Shown in pieces: positions 8,024 through 17,517 of a DNA stretch of 64,000 nt. The notes beneath the pieces were generated by a model that worked only from the letters and a program-made list of their open reading frames with translations, did not search any database and was not told the DNA's origin. The position numbers were made by a program, and so were the translations under genes. Every line of letters starts with the position of its first letter. Positions within the stretch are counted from its first letter, which is position 1. This DNA is from Candidatus Thorarchaeota archaeon (GTDB lineage Archaea; Asgardarchaeota; Thorarchaeia; Thorarchaeales; Thorarchaeaceae): contig PRDH01000035.1 of assembly GCA_003345545.1 (NCBI GenBank), positions 1-64,000 of the forward strand, given 5' to 3'.

Positions 8024-9151
8024 GTGAACCTTGAACCCTTCAATCTTGAGCGTATACAGTCCGAATGGGAGCATTTTGTGGACTTCAATCTGAGCGAGAG
8101 CGGTGTTGAACCACTCAGGATAATAGACCTCCTTGAGACGACTGAGCTCAAGGATCAGTTCCTCAATATGCAGCTGGGATACTCCCAGACTAATGGCACT
8201 GTGCCATTGCGCGAAGCAATCGCCCAGTACTATCCTGGCTCCGGAGCTGAGAACATACTTGCTACGAATGGAGGGGCGGAGGCTAACTTTCTTGTCACTT
8301 GGTGGCTCTTCCATGAGAATCCCCTTCGTCGCGAACTTGTCTTCATGGTTCCGAACTACATGCAAATGAGCGGCATCTGGAAGGCCTTTGGAGGTAAGGT
8401 CAGGACATGCAAGCTTCAGATGGCAAAGAGAGGCTGGATTCCCGATATTGAATCACTGAAGGACGTCGTGACGGACGGGACTGCGGCTATCATGATCTGC
8501 AATCCAAACAATCCAACGGGCTCGATAATTGACACGAGCAGTCTGAAAGCAATTGTGGAGATTGCTGATGAGAAGGGGGTCTGGGTTGTTTCTGATGAGG
8601 TCTATAGGGGCGCAGAGATGAAGGAGGAGAAATCACCGTCGATGTTTGGTCGATATGACAAGACTATCGTCACTTCTAGCCTATCAAAGGTCTGTGCACT
8701 TCCAGGACTTCGGCTGGGATGGGCGGCCTGTCCTTCTCAAGAGGTGGCTACGCAACTCTGGAACTATTCTGACTACACGACCATTTGTCCCTCAAAGATG
8801 AGTGATTGGCTGGCAGTCCATGCGTTGAGGCCCGAATTCAGAGCCAAGATTGAGCAACGCACAAGGAAACTCATTCGAGAGAACTGGTCCATCACAAAGA
8901 AATGGCTGGACTCTTACTCCGCCCTGTTCGAGTATGTGCCCCCTTCTGCTTCCGCGATTTGTTTCATCAAGCAGAAGACAGGACTCTCATCCCTGGAACT
9001 AGTGATGCGGCTGCTGAAGGAGAAGAGTGTCCTTATCGCTCCAGGTGAATACTTCGAGGTGCCAGGATTCATTCGTATTGGATTTGGCGCAGATAGAGAG
9101 TATCTTGAGCGGGCTTTTGAGAGATTCTCTGAGTTCCTAGATGCGCTCTAG
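8024..9151 (+). CDS. PLP-dependent aminotransferase (fold type I, class I/II)
   Basis: 375 residues from GTG 8024, a usual length for the family. Seen are NGGAEANF (cofactor phosphate loop), CNPNNPTGS (substrate and PLP contacts), SDEVYRG (Asp to the pyridine nitrogen), SSLSKVCALPGLRLGW with the Schiff-base Lys, and a late substrate-carboxylate Arg in GFIRIGFG. It transfers amino groups between an amino acid and a 2-oxo acid; the exact substrate cannot be told. The gene stands alone just right of the accessory cassette. Its start lies behind a GAGGAGACAATCTCA leader. Confidence 0.92.
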   Translation: MNLEPFNLERIQSEWEHFVDFNLSESGVEPLRIIDLLETTELKDQFLNMQLGYSQTNGTVPLREAIAQYYPGSGAENILATNGGAEANFLVTWWLFHENPLRRELVFMVPNYMQMSGIWKAFGGKVRTCKLQMAKRGWIPDIESLKDVVTDGTAAIMICNPNNPTGSIIDTSSLKAIVEIADEKGVWVVSDEVYRGAEMKEEKSPSMFGRYDKTIVTSSLSKVCALPGLRLGWAACPSQEVATQLWNYSDYTTICPSKMSDWLAVHALRPEFRAKIEQRTRKLIRENWSITKKWLDSYSALFEYVPPSASAICFIKQKTGLSSLELVMRLLKEKSVLIAPGEYFEVPGFIRIGFGADREYLERAFERFSEFLDAL

Positions 9152-9611
9152 CCTACTTCTCTGATGTTGACATCGGGATTCATCCGAGAAGTGCTTCACA
9201 GAGAGTTAGAGTGAAACTGAGCTGTGATTGCAGAACGGACACCTTCCAGCGGAGAAAAGGGATTATGAATCCTCGAAAATGCACGATGTGTGCATTGCGA
9301 GCCTCCTTGCCTGCACAAAATTGTCATATTCGCTCAAAGTGATTTTGTGATTGCAGTGGTCCATTTCTATCGGTTTCGAAAGAACCATTTTCCTATGAGC
9401 TTTCCCATATCATGCAGTTGTTTCCAAGTGAACCTGCTGCAGGATGCAAGATGAAGAATGATGATGCCTGGAAAAATGAAGAGCCGCATCTCATCGGCCA
9501 GAGACAAGAAGCCTCACAAATCTCCGACAGACACGATGTCAATATGCGAGTTCTCTCGTATATACTACAACGGTCCATGACAGCATGGGAAAATCATAGG
9601 AGGAAGAAGCG
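9152..9611. other. 460-base gap without a supported gene
   Basis: No frame here looks like a protein. An 11-base sequence TGTGATTGCAG occurs twice (near 9221 and 9345). A TATA-like TCGTATATAC near 9556 and AGGAGG at 9598 belong to the TPR gene that follows. Otherwise I see nothing. Confidence 0.5.
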
Positions 9612-10190
9612 ATGTCCGGTTCTGATATCGAAGAACAGTATATACTGGGCCACCTTCAGGCCATGATGCAGATGGTCTCAATCTCTCTGCATAGACAGAA
9701 TGGTCTGCCAGATAATCTTCAAGGACTTGATCCTGAGTACGCCTGCTTGCGGTCAATGATGCTCGAACCACAGAATCCCACGATGTGGAATGCACTGGCG
9801 CTTGTGTACATGATGACCAATAGGTATGATGATGCAGCCGATGCAATAGAGCGGTCTCTCGAATTCGATACCAGCATCGCGTGGACCTGGTCTATCTGGG
9901 GGGACCTACTCGGCCTTATTGGCGATGAGGATGAATCAGAGCGCGCATACCGCATGGCTGTGGAACTGGGATCTGACGAGCCGCATGTTCTTTGGTATCT
10001 GATACGTTGTTACGTGATGCGTGGATATCATCCCGAAGCACTCGTGCTACTTGAGCAGCTTATACCGCAGTATCCCGAGAAGCAGTCACTGTGGGACATC
10101 TACACTGAGTGTTTCCATCGATTGAATCAATCTATCCATGAATCAGATACTGCCAAGGAATTGAAGTGCGTTTACCGTCAATGGGATTGA
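9612..10190 (+). CDS. TPR repeat protein
   Basis: 192 residues starting behind a strong AGGAGG. Residues of about 50-165 form three to four tetratricopeptide-like helix pairs (MWNALALVYMMTNRYDDAAD, IWGDLLGLIGDEDESERAYR, LIRCYVMRGYHPEALVLLEQ). TPR arrays bind peptides or proteins, so this is probably a cytosolic scaffold. No enzymatic domain, signal peptide or TM segment is seen. The partner is unknown. The next gene converges on it after 30 bases. Confidence 0.82.
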   Translation: MSGSDIEEQYILGHLQAMMQMVSISLHRQNGLPDNLQGLDPEYACLRSMMLEPQNPTMWNALALVYMMTNRYDDAADAIERSLEFDTSIAWTWSIWGDLLGLIGDEDESERAYRMAVELGSDEPHVLWYLIRCYVMRGYHPEALVLLEQLIPQYPEKQSLWDIYTECFHRLNQSIHESDTAKELKCVYRQWD

Positions 10191-10220
10191 GTTTGGCTGC
10201 ACGCGGTCACCTGACAACTG

Positions 10221-10688
10221 CTATAGAGTAATAGAGTCTGGCAACGCACAAGCATCAAACGGGAGCACACCCAGTTGTATGAACAGTCTATTCGTTGTTT
10301 CGACAAATCTTGTTTCATCAAATCCTGCCAGTCGGTTCTCTAGAGCGTCATCCAGACTCTGAGCAATGTACATGAAGTCTTCAAGACTCACTGAGTCATC
10401 AAAGACTCCAGAGCGCTTGAGAATCTTGAAGAGAGCTAGATCGTCGGAAGGGTCTTCACCCTCAGCGATCTTCAGGATTCGGCCAGACGTATTCGGAATT
10501 GAGAATATCTGCATTGAAGATGAGAGCGCATCATATATGGCAGCTATGGCGTCCCTAGTCCTTCCTTCTGAAAATCGAATCCAGCCTCCTCTGACATGAA
10601 GCCTCGCTCTCATCAGGAGTGCTTGCTCTTCCTCTAGTGACTCATCAATGGCTCCAAAGTGCGGCATATTCTCGATATTGTTAACCAT
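10221..10688 (-). CDS. Uncharacterised helical protein
   Basis: 155 residues if started at ATG 10688 (MVNNIENM); a GTG at 10733 would add 15. It is predicted helical and soluble. The stretch GGWIRFSEGRTRDAIAAIYD resembles HEPN- or TPR-like helical proteins, but I do not recognise a defined family. It is divergent from the RadA-like gene, so the two may share a control region at 10689-10909. Confidence 0.6.
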   Translation of the reverse strand: MVNNIENMPHFGAIDESLEEEQALLMRARLHVRGGWIRFSEGRTRDAIAAIYDALSSSMQIFSIPNTSGRILKIAEGEDPSDDLALFKILKRSGVFDDSVSLEDFMYIAQSLDDALENRLAGFDETRFVETTNRLFIQLGVLPFDACALPDSITL

Positions 10689-10909
10689 AGTGAATATTAC
10701 TGGGTTGTGAAAGCGGCAAAAAGGAGTGTTCACTCACCATATACTAGAACACGCATGTTTCTGACCATGCCTAATAAAGTCACCAGACTATCGGGATGCC
10801 GGGCTGCGATTCATAGTAGTGAATTCTCTCTGGGTGCCGAAAATAGTCGCGCTCTTGTTTACGAACACTCTAGTTGTTCAGTGGGTCCTGAATTCATGAG
10901 GACTATAGA

Positions 10910-11665
10910 GTGCACCATGATGTGAGCTTTCAGACTGCAGACGCACTAGTGCATGCACGTGTAGGAAGCGGCGTTCCAGCTATTGATAGACTGCTTGAGG
11001 GCGGATACGAATGCGGACTTGTACATCTCTTCTACGGACACGCCTCGTTCTGTGAGGACTTGCTGCGTGCAGCGGTGTGGGCTCAGGTGCCAGAGGCACG
11101 AGATGGATTTGCTGGTCCAGTGATTATCATCGATAGTTCGAATATGATTGACACTCTCAAACTTGCGGACTATGCTTCGGAATACGAATTGAACGCTGAA
11201 GACGTGATGGACAACATCTTCATCTCGAGGGCATTCAACTCCTCTCAGACCTACGATCTTCTGGTCAATCATCTTGACGAATACATGGAACGCATCGCTG
11301 CGAAGATGCTCATAGTCCCTGGTCTGCCTGATCTCTTCACGAGTGAAGGTTTCGATGCTGAGAGGTCTCAGCAGATCGCCCATGCCTCTGCCCGGCTTAT
11401 GGCGAAGACTTTTGAGTATGGACTTGTCACTCTTGTTTCCACGGGCAACCATCAGTTCCCCAAAGGAATTCCGCCCGTTGGCAGGGCACTGGCAAGCAAC
11501 GCTCAAGTCCATATTCTTGTGGAGCGGACTCCGATGAGAACGCTCTACACACTGACCAAACATCCGTCACTTCCTGACCGTACTGAACACCGAACAAGAT
11601 TCTCTGACCACTATGCTGTGACCCTACCATTAGACTATTTCTTTGACGATGGATTGTCTGCTTGA
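10910..11665 (+). CDS. RadA/RadB-like RecA-fold protein with degenerate Walker motifs
   Basis: 251 residues without the N-terminal HhH domain of RadA. The RecA core is traceable: GSGVPAIDRLLEGG (residues 19-32), AEDVMDNIFISRAFNSSQTY, a late PPVGRALASNAQVHILVE strand and PSLPDRTEHRTRF. The Walker A position reads YGHASFCED (42-50) and not GxxGSGKT, and Walker B reads MLIVPG (133-138), without the Asp. ATP binding and hydrolysis are therefore probably lost. By analogy with other inactive RecA paralogs it may regulate or scaffold the recombinase (inference). The start is uncertain by a few codons. Confidence 0.75.
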   Translation: MHHDVSFQTADALVHARVGSGVPAIDRLLEGGYECGLVHLFYGHASFCEDLLRAAVWAQVPEARDGFAGPVIIIDSSNMIDTLKLADYASEYELNAEDVMDNIFISRAFNSSQTYDLLVNHLDEYMERIAAKMLIVPGLPDLFTSEGFDAERSQQIAHASARLMAKTFEYGLVTLVSTGNHQFPKGIPPVGRALASNAQVHILVERTPMRTLYTLTKHPSLPDRTEHRTRFSDHYAVTLPLDYFFDDGLSA

Positions 11666-11817
11666 GAGGTTCTCCGCACCTAGGATGAGACATCGGGCAA
11701 CAAATCAAGAGCAATCTGTCTGGTCGTGGAATGACATCTATTGCCTTCTTGATGCTCCTTTGGTTTAATAGACCTAATCTTCTGTCGTCATTCTACTTCT
11801 CCAAAAAGGATTGCTTA

Positions 11818-12672
11818 TTAGAATCGCCAGAGGTCGCGCTCAATCTCATCCAATACATTCCCAACTGGGACATCTTTTGAGAACTCGAGCGGAATCACTA
11901 CATCCGGATCTCGTCCGAGTGATACATCTAGGCTGACCTTCAGAATGTAAGAAACGGAAATAAGCTCTCCGCGGAATGGTAATTGGCAATCCAACGTTTT
12001 TCCGACCTGTACATCCTTCCAACTCTCGAAATCAGCAGGAGAAATAGGATAGAACTCAAAGGCCACCGTTTCATGGTTATTCACTACATGATGCTGACAG
12101 AGTGCTTCTTCTCTCTTGAGTATTTCAAACCTGACTCCTTTCACTCGACTCCTCTCACTCACCATGAACCTTACACGTATTCCTCTGTTCATCCATATAG
12201 CATTCGAATCGAGCTTGACATGCAGATGTCCTGATGTCTGATTCAGGCGACGAACATCAAAGATTTCGTGAGGACTAGGAGGTCCTTCCTGTAGGACATA
12301 GAATGATTCTTCCGACAGAGGGTCCGGAGCCCAATTGACCTCAACCACACTCCGGACTGAATACTCAATTGTCCCGTTTCTCCCATGATAGCTTGGCGGT
12401 AGACTGCTCGGCAGTCTGAAGGAAAATGGGAACTGAGATACACCTTCCGGGACGACACCTCCCTCGCTGATTGTGAACACCGTATTGATATGGTGCTTTT
12501 CCTCAACTACATTAGTTTCTCCAGCAGCACGTTCCGTTCTCTCTTTCCCTATTATCTTCAGAACAACCCGGTTGCATTCGTATGACTTGCTAGTTCGTAT
12601 GGTGACTTGACCTGAAAGTGTTTCTCCTGGTTGTAGCCTGTTCTTATCTAGATAGATGCCAGTGGCTCTCAA
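11818..12672 (-). CDS. Arrestin-domain protein
   Basis: 284 residues from TTG 12672, behind GGGAAGATGGA. The N-domain shows the arrestin pattern: YLDKNRLQPGETLSGQVTI, then FPFSFRLPSSLPPSYHGRNG and GTIEYSVRSVVEV, equivalent to the F-F-LP-lPpSF-g-IrY signature. A second beta-sandwich follows (residues of about 150-260). Arrestins and Vps26 bind membrane-protein tails and steer traffic in eukaryotes; bacterial Spo0M shares the fold. There are no TM segments. The task in this organism is unknown. It stands alone, convergent with the RadA-like gene. Confidence 0.8.
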   Translation of the reverse strand: MRATGIYLDKNRLQPGETLSGQVTIRTSKSYECNRVVLKIIGKERTERAAGETNVVEEKHHINTVFTISEGGVVPEGVSQFPFSFRLPSSLPPSYHGRNGTIEYSVRSVVEVNWAPDPLSEESFYVLQEGPPSPHEIFDVRRLNQTSGHLHVKLDSNAIWMNRGIRVRFMVSERSRVKGVRFEILKREEALCQHHVVNNHETVAFEFYPISPADFESWKDVQVGKTLDCQLPFRGELISVSYILKVSLDVSLGRDPDVVIPLEFSKDVPVGNVLDEIERDLWRF

Positions 12673-12956
12673 TCCATCTTCCCTGTGCTATAGTAGAACT
12701 GGAATCAAATAGGTTTTCGCAGCCCACTGGAATAGTCCAGTTACTAGACTTCATCTTAAGAGCAGCATTGAGGAAGATCCTGGCAGTCTCACAGGAAAAG
12801 TAATAAGCTGCATCTCAAATCGTCTGTGAAGTCTAGAATTCGCGAGGAGTCCCAGCAAAAGGAGTGGAACGACTCTACTCCTTGGAAATAGTCCTTCCAC
12901 ACTATTAGTTTTACAGGCCAAAGCACCTCGTCAACAAAGGAGCTGAGGAATGAAGT

Positions 12957-14348
12957 ATGAGGGGGCCGTCCCTAGTCACCATGACCATCTTGTTCTTACT
13001 ACCGGCCATTTCTGGCATGCCAATGCTTGCACTAGTAGATGTTGATGATTCAGTTCGCAGTTCTGGGTCAGCTGGATTTGCAGATGGTTCCTTAGAGAAC
13101 ATAAGTGTACTAGAAGACACTAGTGTTCTCAATGGGTCATATGCTGATTACAACTTTGTTTCTGAACCGTATATGTACCTTGGAACAGGCTGGGATGGTT
13201 TTGAGTGGTTCATCGGCCGTTCTTGGTTCAAATTCAATCTCAGTGAGGTGAATACGCCATTCTTTCGGGCGACTATGTATGTGTACAATGACCTCGAGTG
13301 GGCCGAATCCTATGCTGATGAACCCATCGGGGTCTACTACTGTGGGAATGATTCTTGGAATGAGTCAACTTTGACATGGAACCTTCAGCCAGCGATTTCT
13401 TCAGGACCTTCAGATGTCATCAGTTCCCCGGCAAGCCCTGACATGTTTATCGAGAATAACTGGTATGGTTGGGAAGTCACGGATGATGTTCGCATGGCAT
13501 TGGCTGGTGATGAGATACTTACTGAGGTCCTCAGACAGACTGTAGAAATAGGGACAGAGAATGCGCTCGATCTTGTCGCTGAATCAAGCCACCAACCTCA
13601 GTATGCTGCATACATTGAAGTATCATTTACAAATCCGACTGTAGTTAATCTGACGACTAGTGGACGTTCAGGTCCGCCCTTGATCAATTACATTCAGGAT
13701 TCGACGCCAGCTTTTGGCTGGGAAATCACTGATCCTGACCTTGGCGATTACCAGAGTGGATACAATGTCGAGGTCTGGGATAATGAATACTATAATGAAA
13801 CACTGCTATGGATCGCCACGAGCGAGGAGGGATCCGGAACCTCAATCGATTATGCTGGTCCTCCACTGGTCAACAACACCACATACTACTGGCGGGTCAA
13901 ATCCTGTGACAGCTACGGTCTCTGGTCGGACTGGGCTGCACAGAGCTTCACTTACAGACCTCTCACTAGTGTTCCGAGCTATGAAGAGCCGATTGTCCGT
14001 CCGGAGATTGTGTATGTTGGAGATGAGGTGACAGCCTTCATAAACGTGACCTACTTCCTGGGAGTGAACGCTGTTGATATCCAGTTCGGGGGGAGCAATC
14101 ATTCAATGACTGCCAGCGGGGATACATACTCATACAGCTGGACTCCTACCGAAGCAGGCACACTGAACTATACTATCTACATGGTGAGTGCCATTGATAC
14201 ATTCACTTCGGTAGAAGGTAGTATAGAAGTGCTTGCCGTTGGTTTTGGCGGCGATACTGCAACCTTCTTAATAATCATCGGAGCGGCAGCTCTGGTCGGG
14301 GTCGTAGTAGCAGCCATATTGCGGAAGAGAAGTGTACCTGCAAAATGA
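12957..14348 (+). CDS. Secreted, membrane-anchored surface protein with DNRLRE domain
   Basis: 463 residues. A signal peptide is present at residues 1-24 (VTMTILFLLPAISGMPMLAL). Residues of about 45-225 match the DNRLRE pattern (DTSVLNGSYADYNF ... RSWFKFNLSEV ... NDSWNESTLTWN ... GWEVTDDVRMAL). A fibronectin-III-like module (NNTTYYWRVKSCDSYGLWSDW) and an Ig-like module follow. The C-terminus is a TM helix with a basic stop (TATFLIIIGAAALVGVVVAA-ILRKR). Many N-x-S/T sequons suggest a glycosylated exterior. The role is probably adhesion or cell-surface structure. Confidence 0.83.
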   Translation: MRGPSLVTMTILFLLPAISGMPMLALVDVDDSVRSSGSAGFADGSLENISVLEDTSVLNGSYADYNFVSEPYMYLGTGWDGFEWFIGRSWFKFNLSEVNTPFFRATMYVYNDLEWAESYADEPIGVYYCGNDSWNESTLTWNLQPAISSGPSDVISSPASPDMFIENNWYGWEVTDDVRMALAGDEILTEVLRQTVEIGTENALDLVAESSHQPQYAAYIEVSFTNPTVVNLTTSGRSGPPLINYIQDSTPAFGWEITDPDLGDYQSGYNVEVWDNEYYNETLLWIATSEEGSGTSIDYAGPPLVNNTTYYWRVKSCDSYGLWSDWAAQSFTYRPLTSVPSYEEPIVRPEIVYVGDEVTAFINVTYFLGVNAVDIQFGGSNHSMTASGDTYSYSWTPTEAGTLNYTIYMVSAIDTFTSVEGSIEVLAVGFGGDTATFLIIIGAAALVGVVVAAILRKRSVPAK

Positions 14349-14402
14349 TACAAATGGACAACACGGAATGTCGGGGGTGGCCTATGCGCACCATCGGTCC
14401 AT

Positions 14403-15284
14403 CTACTTCTTTTCTATCTCAGGACTAGTCTTTCCTTGTTCTTGGTATTTGCTGAGTAGAATCACACCAATGATTCCGGATCCTAGACCAATCCCATAGA
14501 AGAGGGCGTTCGTTATTATCTGCCCGAAGATCATGATGCCGCCAAGAACCACAGCGAACATGCTGACGGTCCCAGTTATTGCATTGAATCTGGATGCTGG
14601 ATTTCGTTGGAGACCTATCGATACTGTGTAAATGGCTGCGATTGCAGTGAAGATGCCCAGCAGGACAAGAGGCAAGAAGGCGTTGATAAAGCCCTGAACA
14701 ATATCGGCAGTTCCGAACAGCTCCAACGTGAACCATTGGGTGAACTGCGCCGCCAAGGCCTGAAAGAATGAGGTAATCGGTGCCCATAGGATAGCGATTC
14801 GGCTTGTCCCACCCGCCATGAGCCCAATCCCCACGAGCATGGTCCCGGAATACAGGAGGATGCCAGTGAATTCTGTGAACATTGTCGGTTCGGTCACACC
14901 ACCAAACGCAATGAAGACAGGTGTGAGGATCATCAGCACAATCCCAATTGCCGCAGGCATGTCGAGCCTCTCCCCAAGGCGGCGAATCGAGAAGAACACA
15001 AGGGCAATGAGTCCCACATTCATAAGGGGTTGGATTACCACGATTCCTGCAAGATTCGTTGCAAGCATGTAGGTGAGTCCACCGATGAGTGCCAATCCGA
15101 ATCCGAGGACCCACCGAGGTTTTGAGAAGAGCTTTCGTGTGTGTTTCAGTGGGTTCTTGGCATCGATTTCCTCCATCTCTGCAAGGGCTTCCTTCTGCAC
15201 TATGGGTGCTATGTTCCAGAGTAGTGATGTTGTCAGTGCAAGGATGATGCCAAGGATATCGTTCGGAATGCCGAATAGCTGCAT
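14403..15284 (-). CDS. NIPA/EamA (DMT superfamily)-like membrane transporter
   Basis: 293 residues and about nine to ten TM helices. I choose ATG 15284 over GTG 15302 because a CTTATTA box centred near 15316 would put transcription start close to it. The pattern NDILGIILALTTSLLWNIAP, then WVLGFGLALIGGLTYMLATN and ALVFFSIRRLGERLDMPAAI resembles NIPA/EamA-type members of the drug/metabolite transporter superfamily. The substrate (Mg2+, a metabolite) is not predictable. The neighbouring genes give no hint. Confidence 0.75.
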   Translation of the reverse strand: MQLFGIPNDILGIILALTTSLLWNIAPIVQKEALAEMEEIDAKNPLKHTRKLFSKPRWVLGFGLALIGGLTYMLATNLAGIVVIQPLMNVGLIALVFFSIRRLGERLDMPAAIGIVLMILTPVFIAFGGVTEPTMFTEFTGILLYSGTMLVGIGLMAGGTSRIAILWAPITSFFQALAAQFTQWFTLELFGTADIVQGFINAFLPLVLLGIFTAIAAIYTVSIGLQRNPASRFNAITGTVSMFAVVLGGIMIFGQIITNALFYGIGLGSGIIGVILLSKYQEQGKTSPEIEKK

Positions 15285-15350
15285 TTTGATTCGCCTGCGC
15301 ACGGTGAGTTTGCCTAATAAGGAATATCATGGATTTCTTCTGATATCGAG

Positions 15351-16097
15351 TCATGCAACAAGTTCAGACTGAATTAAGCAGACCTTCCTGATTCGATTAG
15401 TGATGCTCTCAGCTGCTCTCTCTCCTCCCATGAAGACACGCAGTTTCGAGTCTTCGTACGCGATGGCAACACCGCCCAAGAAGGGCTCTCTATCATCCCT
15501 CGTGAGAGCTCTTCCGCTGAGTGCTCTCTTGGCAGACATCAGCGAGAGGTCGTGAGTCACATGGATATGCAGTTGATTCTCCTTGAGCGATACGAAACGC
15601 CTGAGGGTATCGTCCAACAACCTTGCCTGAAATCTATCGAAGGATTCTATACGACCTTCGAACTCCCCATCTGCCCATCGATTGACGAACTCAGTCACGT
15701 TGTTTCCATTTGGGTTCAGGTTCTTCCATACCTTGTCATCAGTGTATTCGGGTCTGGCCAATGTTGGAAGTGAATCCATATCGATGACCTCGCCGCCCGC
15801 CTGAATGAACCCCTGCGAAATTCCCTCTGCGGTCTCATAGCATCTGGGGACAATGCTGAAGAAGATGTGTGCTTTTCTCTGGACTGGAACCCGCCGTCCC
15901 ATCTCTACTGACATGGCCTTTCCCAGAGGAGTCAATCCAACACTCAGCATGTCACTATGGTGTCGCATAATCTCTCTGTGCGAGTGTCTGATTAGAATCA
16001 TGACAGGCTTCTCAGGATCAGCTTTGGCTATCCAGTGAATCAACTGCCTTGCTCTGGCCGTCCATTTCTTGTTCTTCCAGTCTTCTGCGCTAGTCAC
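15351..16097 (-). CDS. Histidine phosphatase superfamily protein
   Basis: 248 residues from GTG 16097 behind GCGAGGAG. The motif LIRHSHREIM gives the catalytic His near residue 38, PRCYETAEG the second Arg segment, and HVTHDLSLM the second His. This HD pair (not HG) is typical of the acid-phosphatase/phytase-like branch. Substrate unknown. It is only distantly like the other histidine phosphatase at 4084-4674. Confidence 0.83.
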   Translation of the reverse strand: MTSAEDWKNKKWTARARQLIHWIAKADPEKPVMILIRHSHREIMRHHSDMLSVGLTPLGKAMSVEMGRRVPVQRKAHIFFSIVPRCYETAEGISQGFIQAGGEVIDMDSLPTLARPEYTDDKVWKNLNPNGNNVTEFVNRWADGEFEGRIESFDRFQARLLDDTLRRFVSLKENQLHIHVTHDLSLMSAKRALSGRALTRDDREPFLGGVAIAYEDSKLRVFMGGERAAESITNRIRKVCLIQSELVA

Positions 16098-16227
16098 GAC
16101 TCTTTCTCCTCGCTTGCATTATTCGCGGTAGCACCTCTATTTGAGTCTGTTCAAATAACGTACCTGCAACAGTGCAGGGTAATCCAGGGGCATGCACTCA
16201 AACGAATCCGGAATGTGAACGGGGCCT

Positions 16228-16527
16228 TCAGAGCTTGTTGTTTCTCGTCGTATCCTGACGGAACTGCACCCTGTAGCCTTCAGAAGTCACGCTGACCCTT
16301 GCCTCTAACCTGAAGGCTTCACAGAACTTGAGCGCTTGAAACACATCTTCATACTTGCTTGTGTCATAGAGAAGGATTGCCCATTCGTTCTTGGTGTGTC
16401 CTATTGCATTATCGATTGCCTGTATCTTCTGTTTACAGTAGCCATCGGGGCAGTCAGAGGTCATCAGTATTGTACTCCATCCTTCAGGTATGTCCAGGAG
16501 AGTCGGGGGCGCAGATTTCAATTCCAA
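16228..16527 (-). CDS. Hypothetical small protein, 99 residues
   Basis: Soluble alpha/beta pattern with IPEGWSTILMTSDCPDGYCK and NEWAILLYDTSKYEDVFQAL. The CPDGYC pair could bind metal or be redox active, but a family is not recognised. It stands between a regulator gene and a histidine phosphatase gene, all on the reverse strand. Confidence 0.55.
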   Translation of the reverse strand: MELKSAPPTLLDIPEGWSTILMTSDCPDGYCKQKIQAIDNAIGHTKNEWAILLYDTSKYEDVFQALKFCEAFRLEARVSVTSEGYRVQFRQDTTRNNKL

Positions 16528-16596
16528 TATAGCGGTTCCGGTCTGTGGTGCAATACTATAACGCAGAATGCCGCATCATGAATCAAGGAGATAGAA

Positions 16597-17517
16597 CTAA
16601 TCGGATGTTTCGCTCTCAGCAATCCTCTTTCTGAGGTAATGTTCACAAAGCCAAGGGAATTTCGACTCTGAGAGTCTCACGAGGGGTGTGGCTGTCTTGA
16701 TGAACTGATGCTTCTTCATGCTCCTCAGGATTTGTTCGATGTCTCTTAAATCATCGACAACGAATTCCACAAAGACTTCTGGAGATGTCGCGACAAAATA
16801 GGTGTCCCAGTACTCTCTAGGAAACGATTCTCTGAGCCATTTCGCTAGTTTATCGGCTGTTGTGGCTCTCTCATCATAGATCGTTCTCATGAAAAATTGA
16901 ATGCAGCCGCCCGCGACAAGATTCCACCGCGCAGCAGTCCATATGCAATCAGTCTCTGAGAAACGATCCAGAATTCTCTTGACACGTCGGGCAGTGAGTC
17001 CTGTCTTCTCTGAAATCTCTCTAATTGGCATCCGAGCATCATCGACTAGAACTTTGAGCACTCTGAGGTCCGCCTTCTTTAGCTCAGCCTTTCCCCCTCT
17101 CCGGTACAGAATCGGGTAAATCTCAAGACGGATTACTTCCTTGTTGCTCCGAATGAAGGATCCTATCTGATTAAGTCCTTCAGACTTGATGTACTGAGCA
17201 GCGAGATGATACACACCACCCTCTGTGCATGCGATCAGTCCCACAAAAATAGTCATTGGACTCTGACCAAGTTTCGTGATGAATTCCTCGGGGTCCTCTG
17301 TTCCATCAGTGTACACGAGCGCAAACATGATGTCAGCGTCAATCATCTCTGCGCTCAGGCTGACCATGAATCTATCAATAATACCGGCCTCCATCATCTT
17401 GAGAATTCTGCCTCGGATACCGTTTGCAGTGAGTCCGAACTTCCTTGCGAGCGCTTGGTATGAAATCCTGCAGTTCTCATGAAGCTCCCATATGATTCCT
17501 CTGTCAATCGTGTCCAC
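16597..17517 (-). CDS. Lrp/AsnC-type transcription regulator with two winged helices
   Basis: 306 residues from GTG 17517. The first HTH covers residues of about 2-50 (NCRISYQALARKFGLTANGI), followed by an Lrp-like alpha/beta region. A second HTH lies near residues 150-195 (DARMPIREISEKTGLTARRV), followed by another alpha/beta half. It is in effect a tandem Lrp protein, a form known in archaea, where it acts as a repressor or activator sensing small molecules. It is divergent from the uvr operon across a 367-base gap, so it might control that operon, though nothing proves this. Confidence 0.82.
   Translation of the reverse strand: MDTIDRGIIWELHENCRISYQALARKFGLTANGIRGRILKMMEAGIIDRFMVSLSAEMIDADIMFALVYTDGTEDPEEFITKLGQSPMTIFVGLIACTEGGVYHLAAQYIKSEGLNQIGSFIRSNKEVIRLEIYPILYRRGGKAELKKADLRVLKVLVDDARMPIREISEKTGLTARRVKRILDRFSETDCIWTAARWNLVAGGCIQFFMRTIYDERATTADKLAKWLRESFPREYWDTYFVATSPEVFVEFVVDDLRDIEQILRSMKKHQFIKTATPLVRLSESKFPWLCEHYLRKRIAESETSD

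Noticed and set aside
14425..15354. 309-codon Cys/His-rich reverse-strand frame
   Set aside because: It overlaps the transporter on the same strand in another frame; its Cys/His richness comes from the hydrophobic codons of the real gene.
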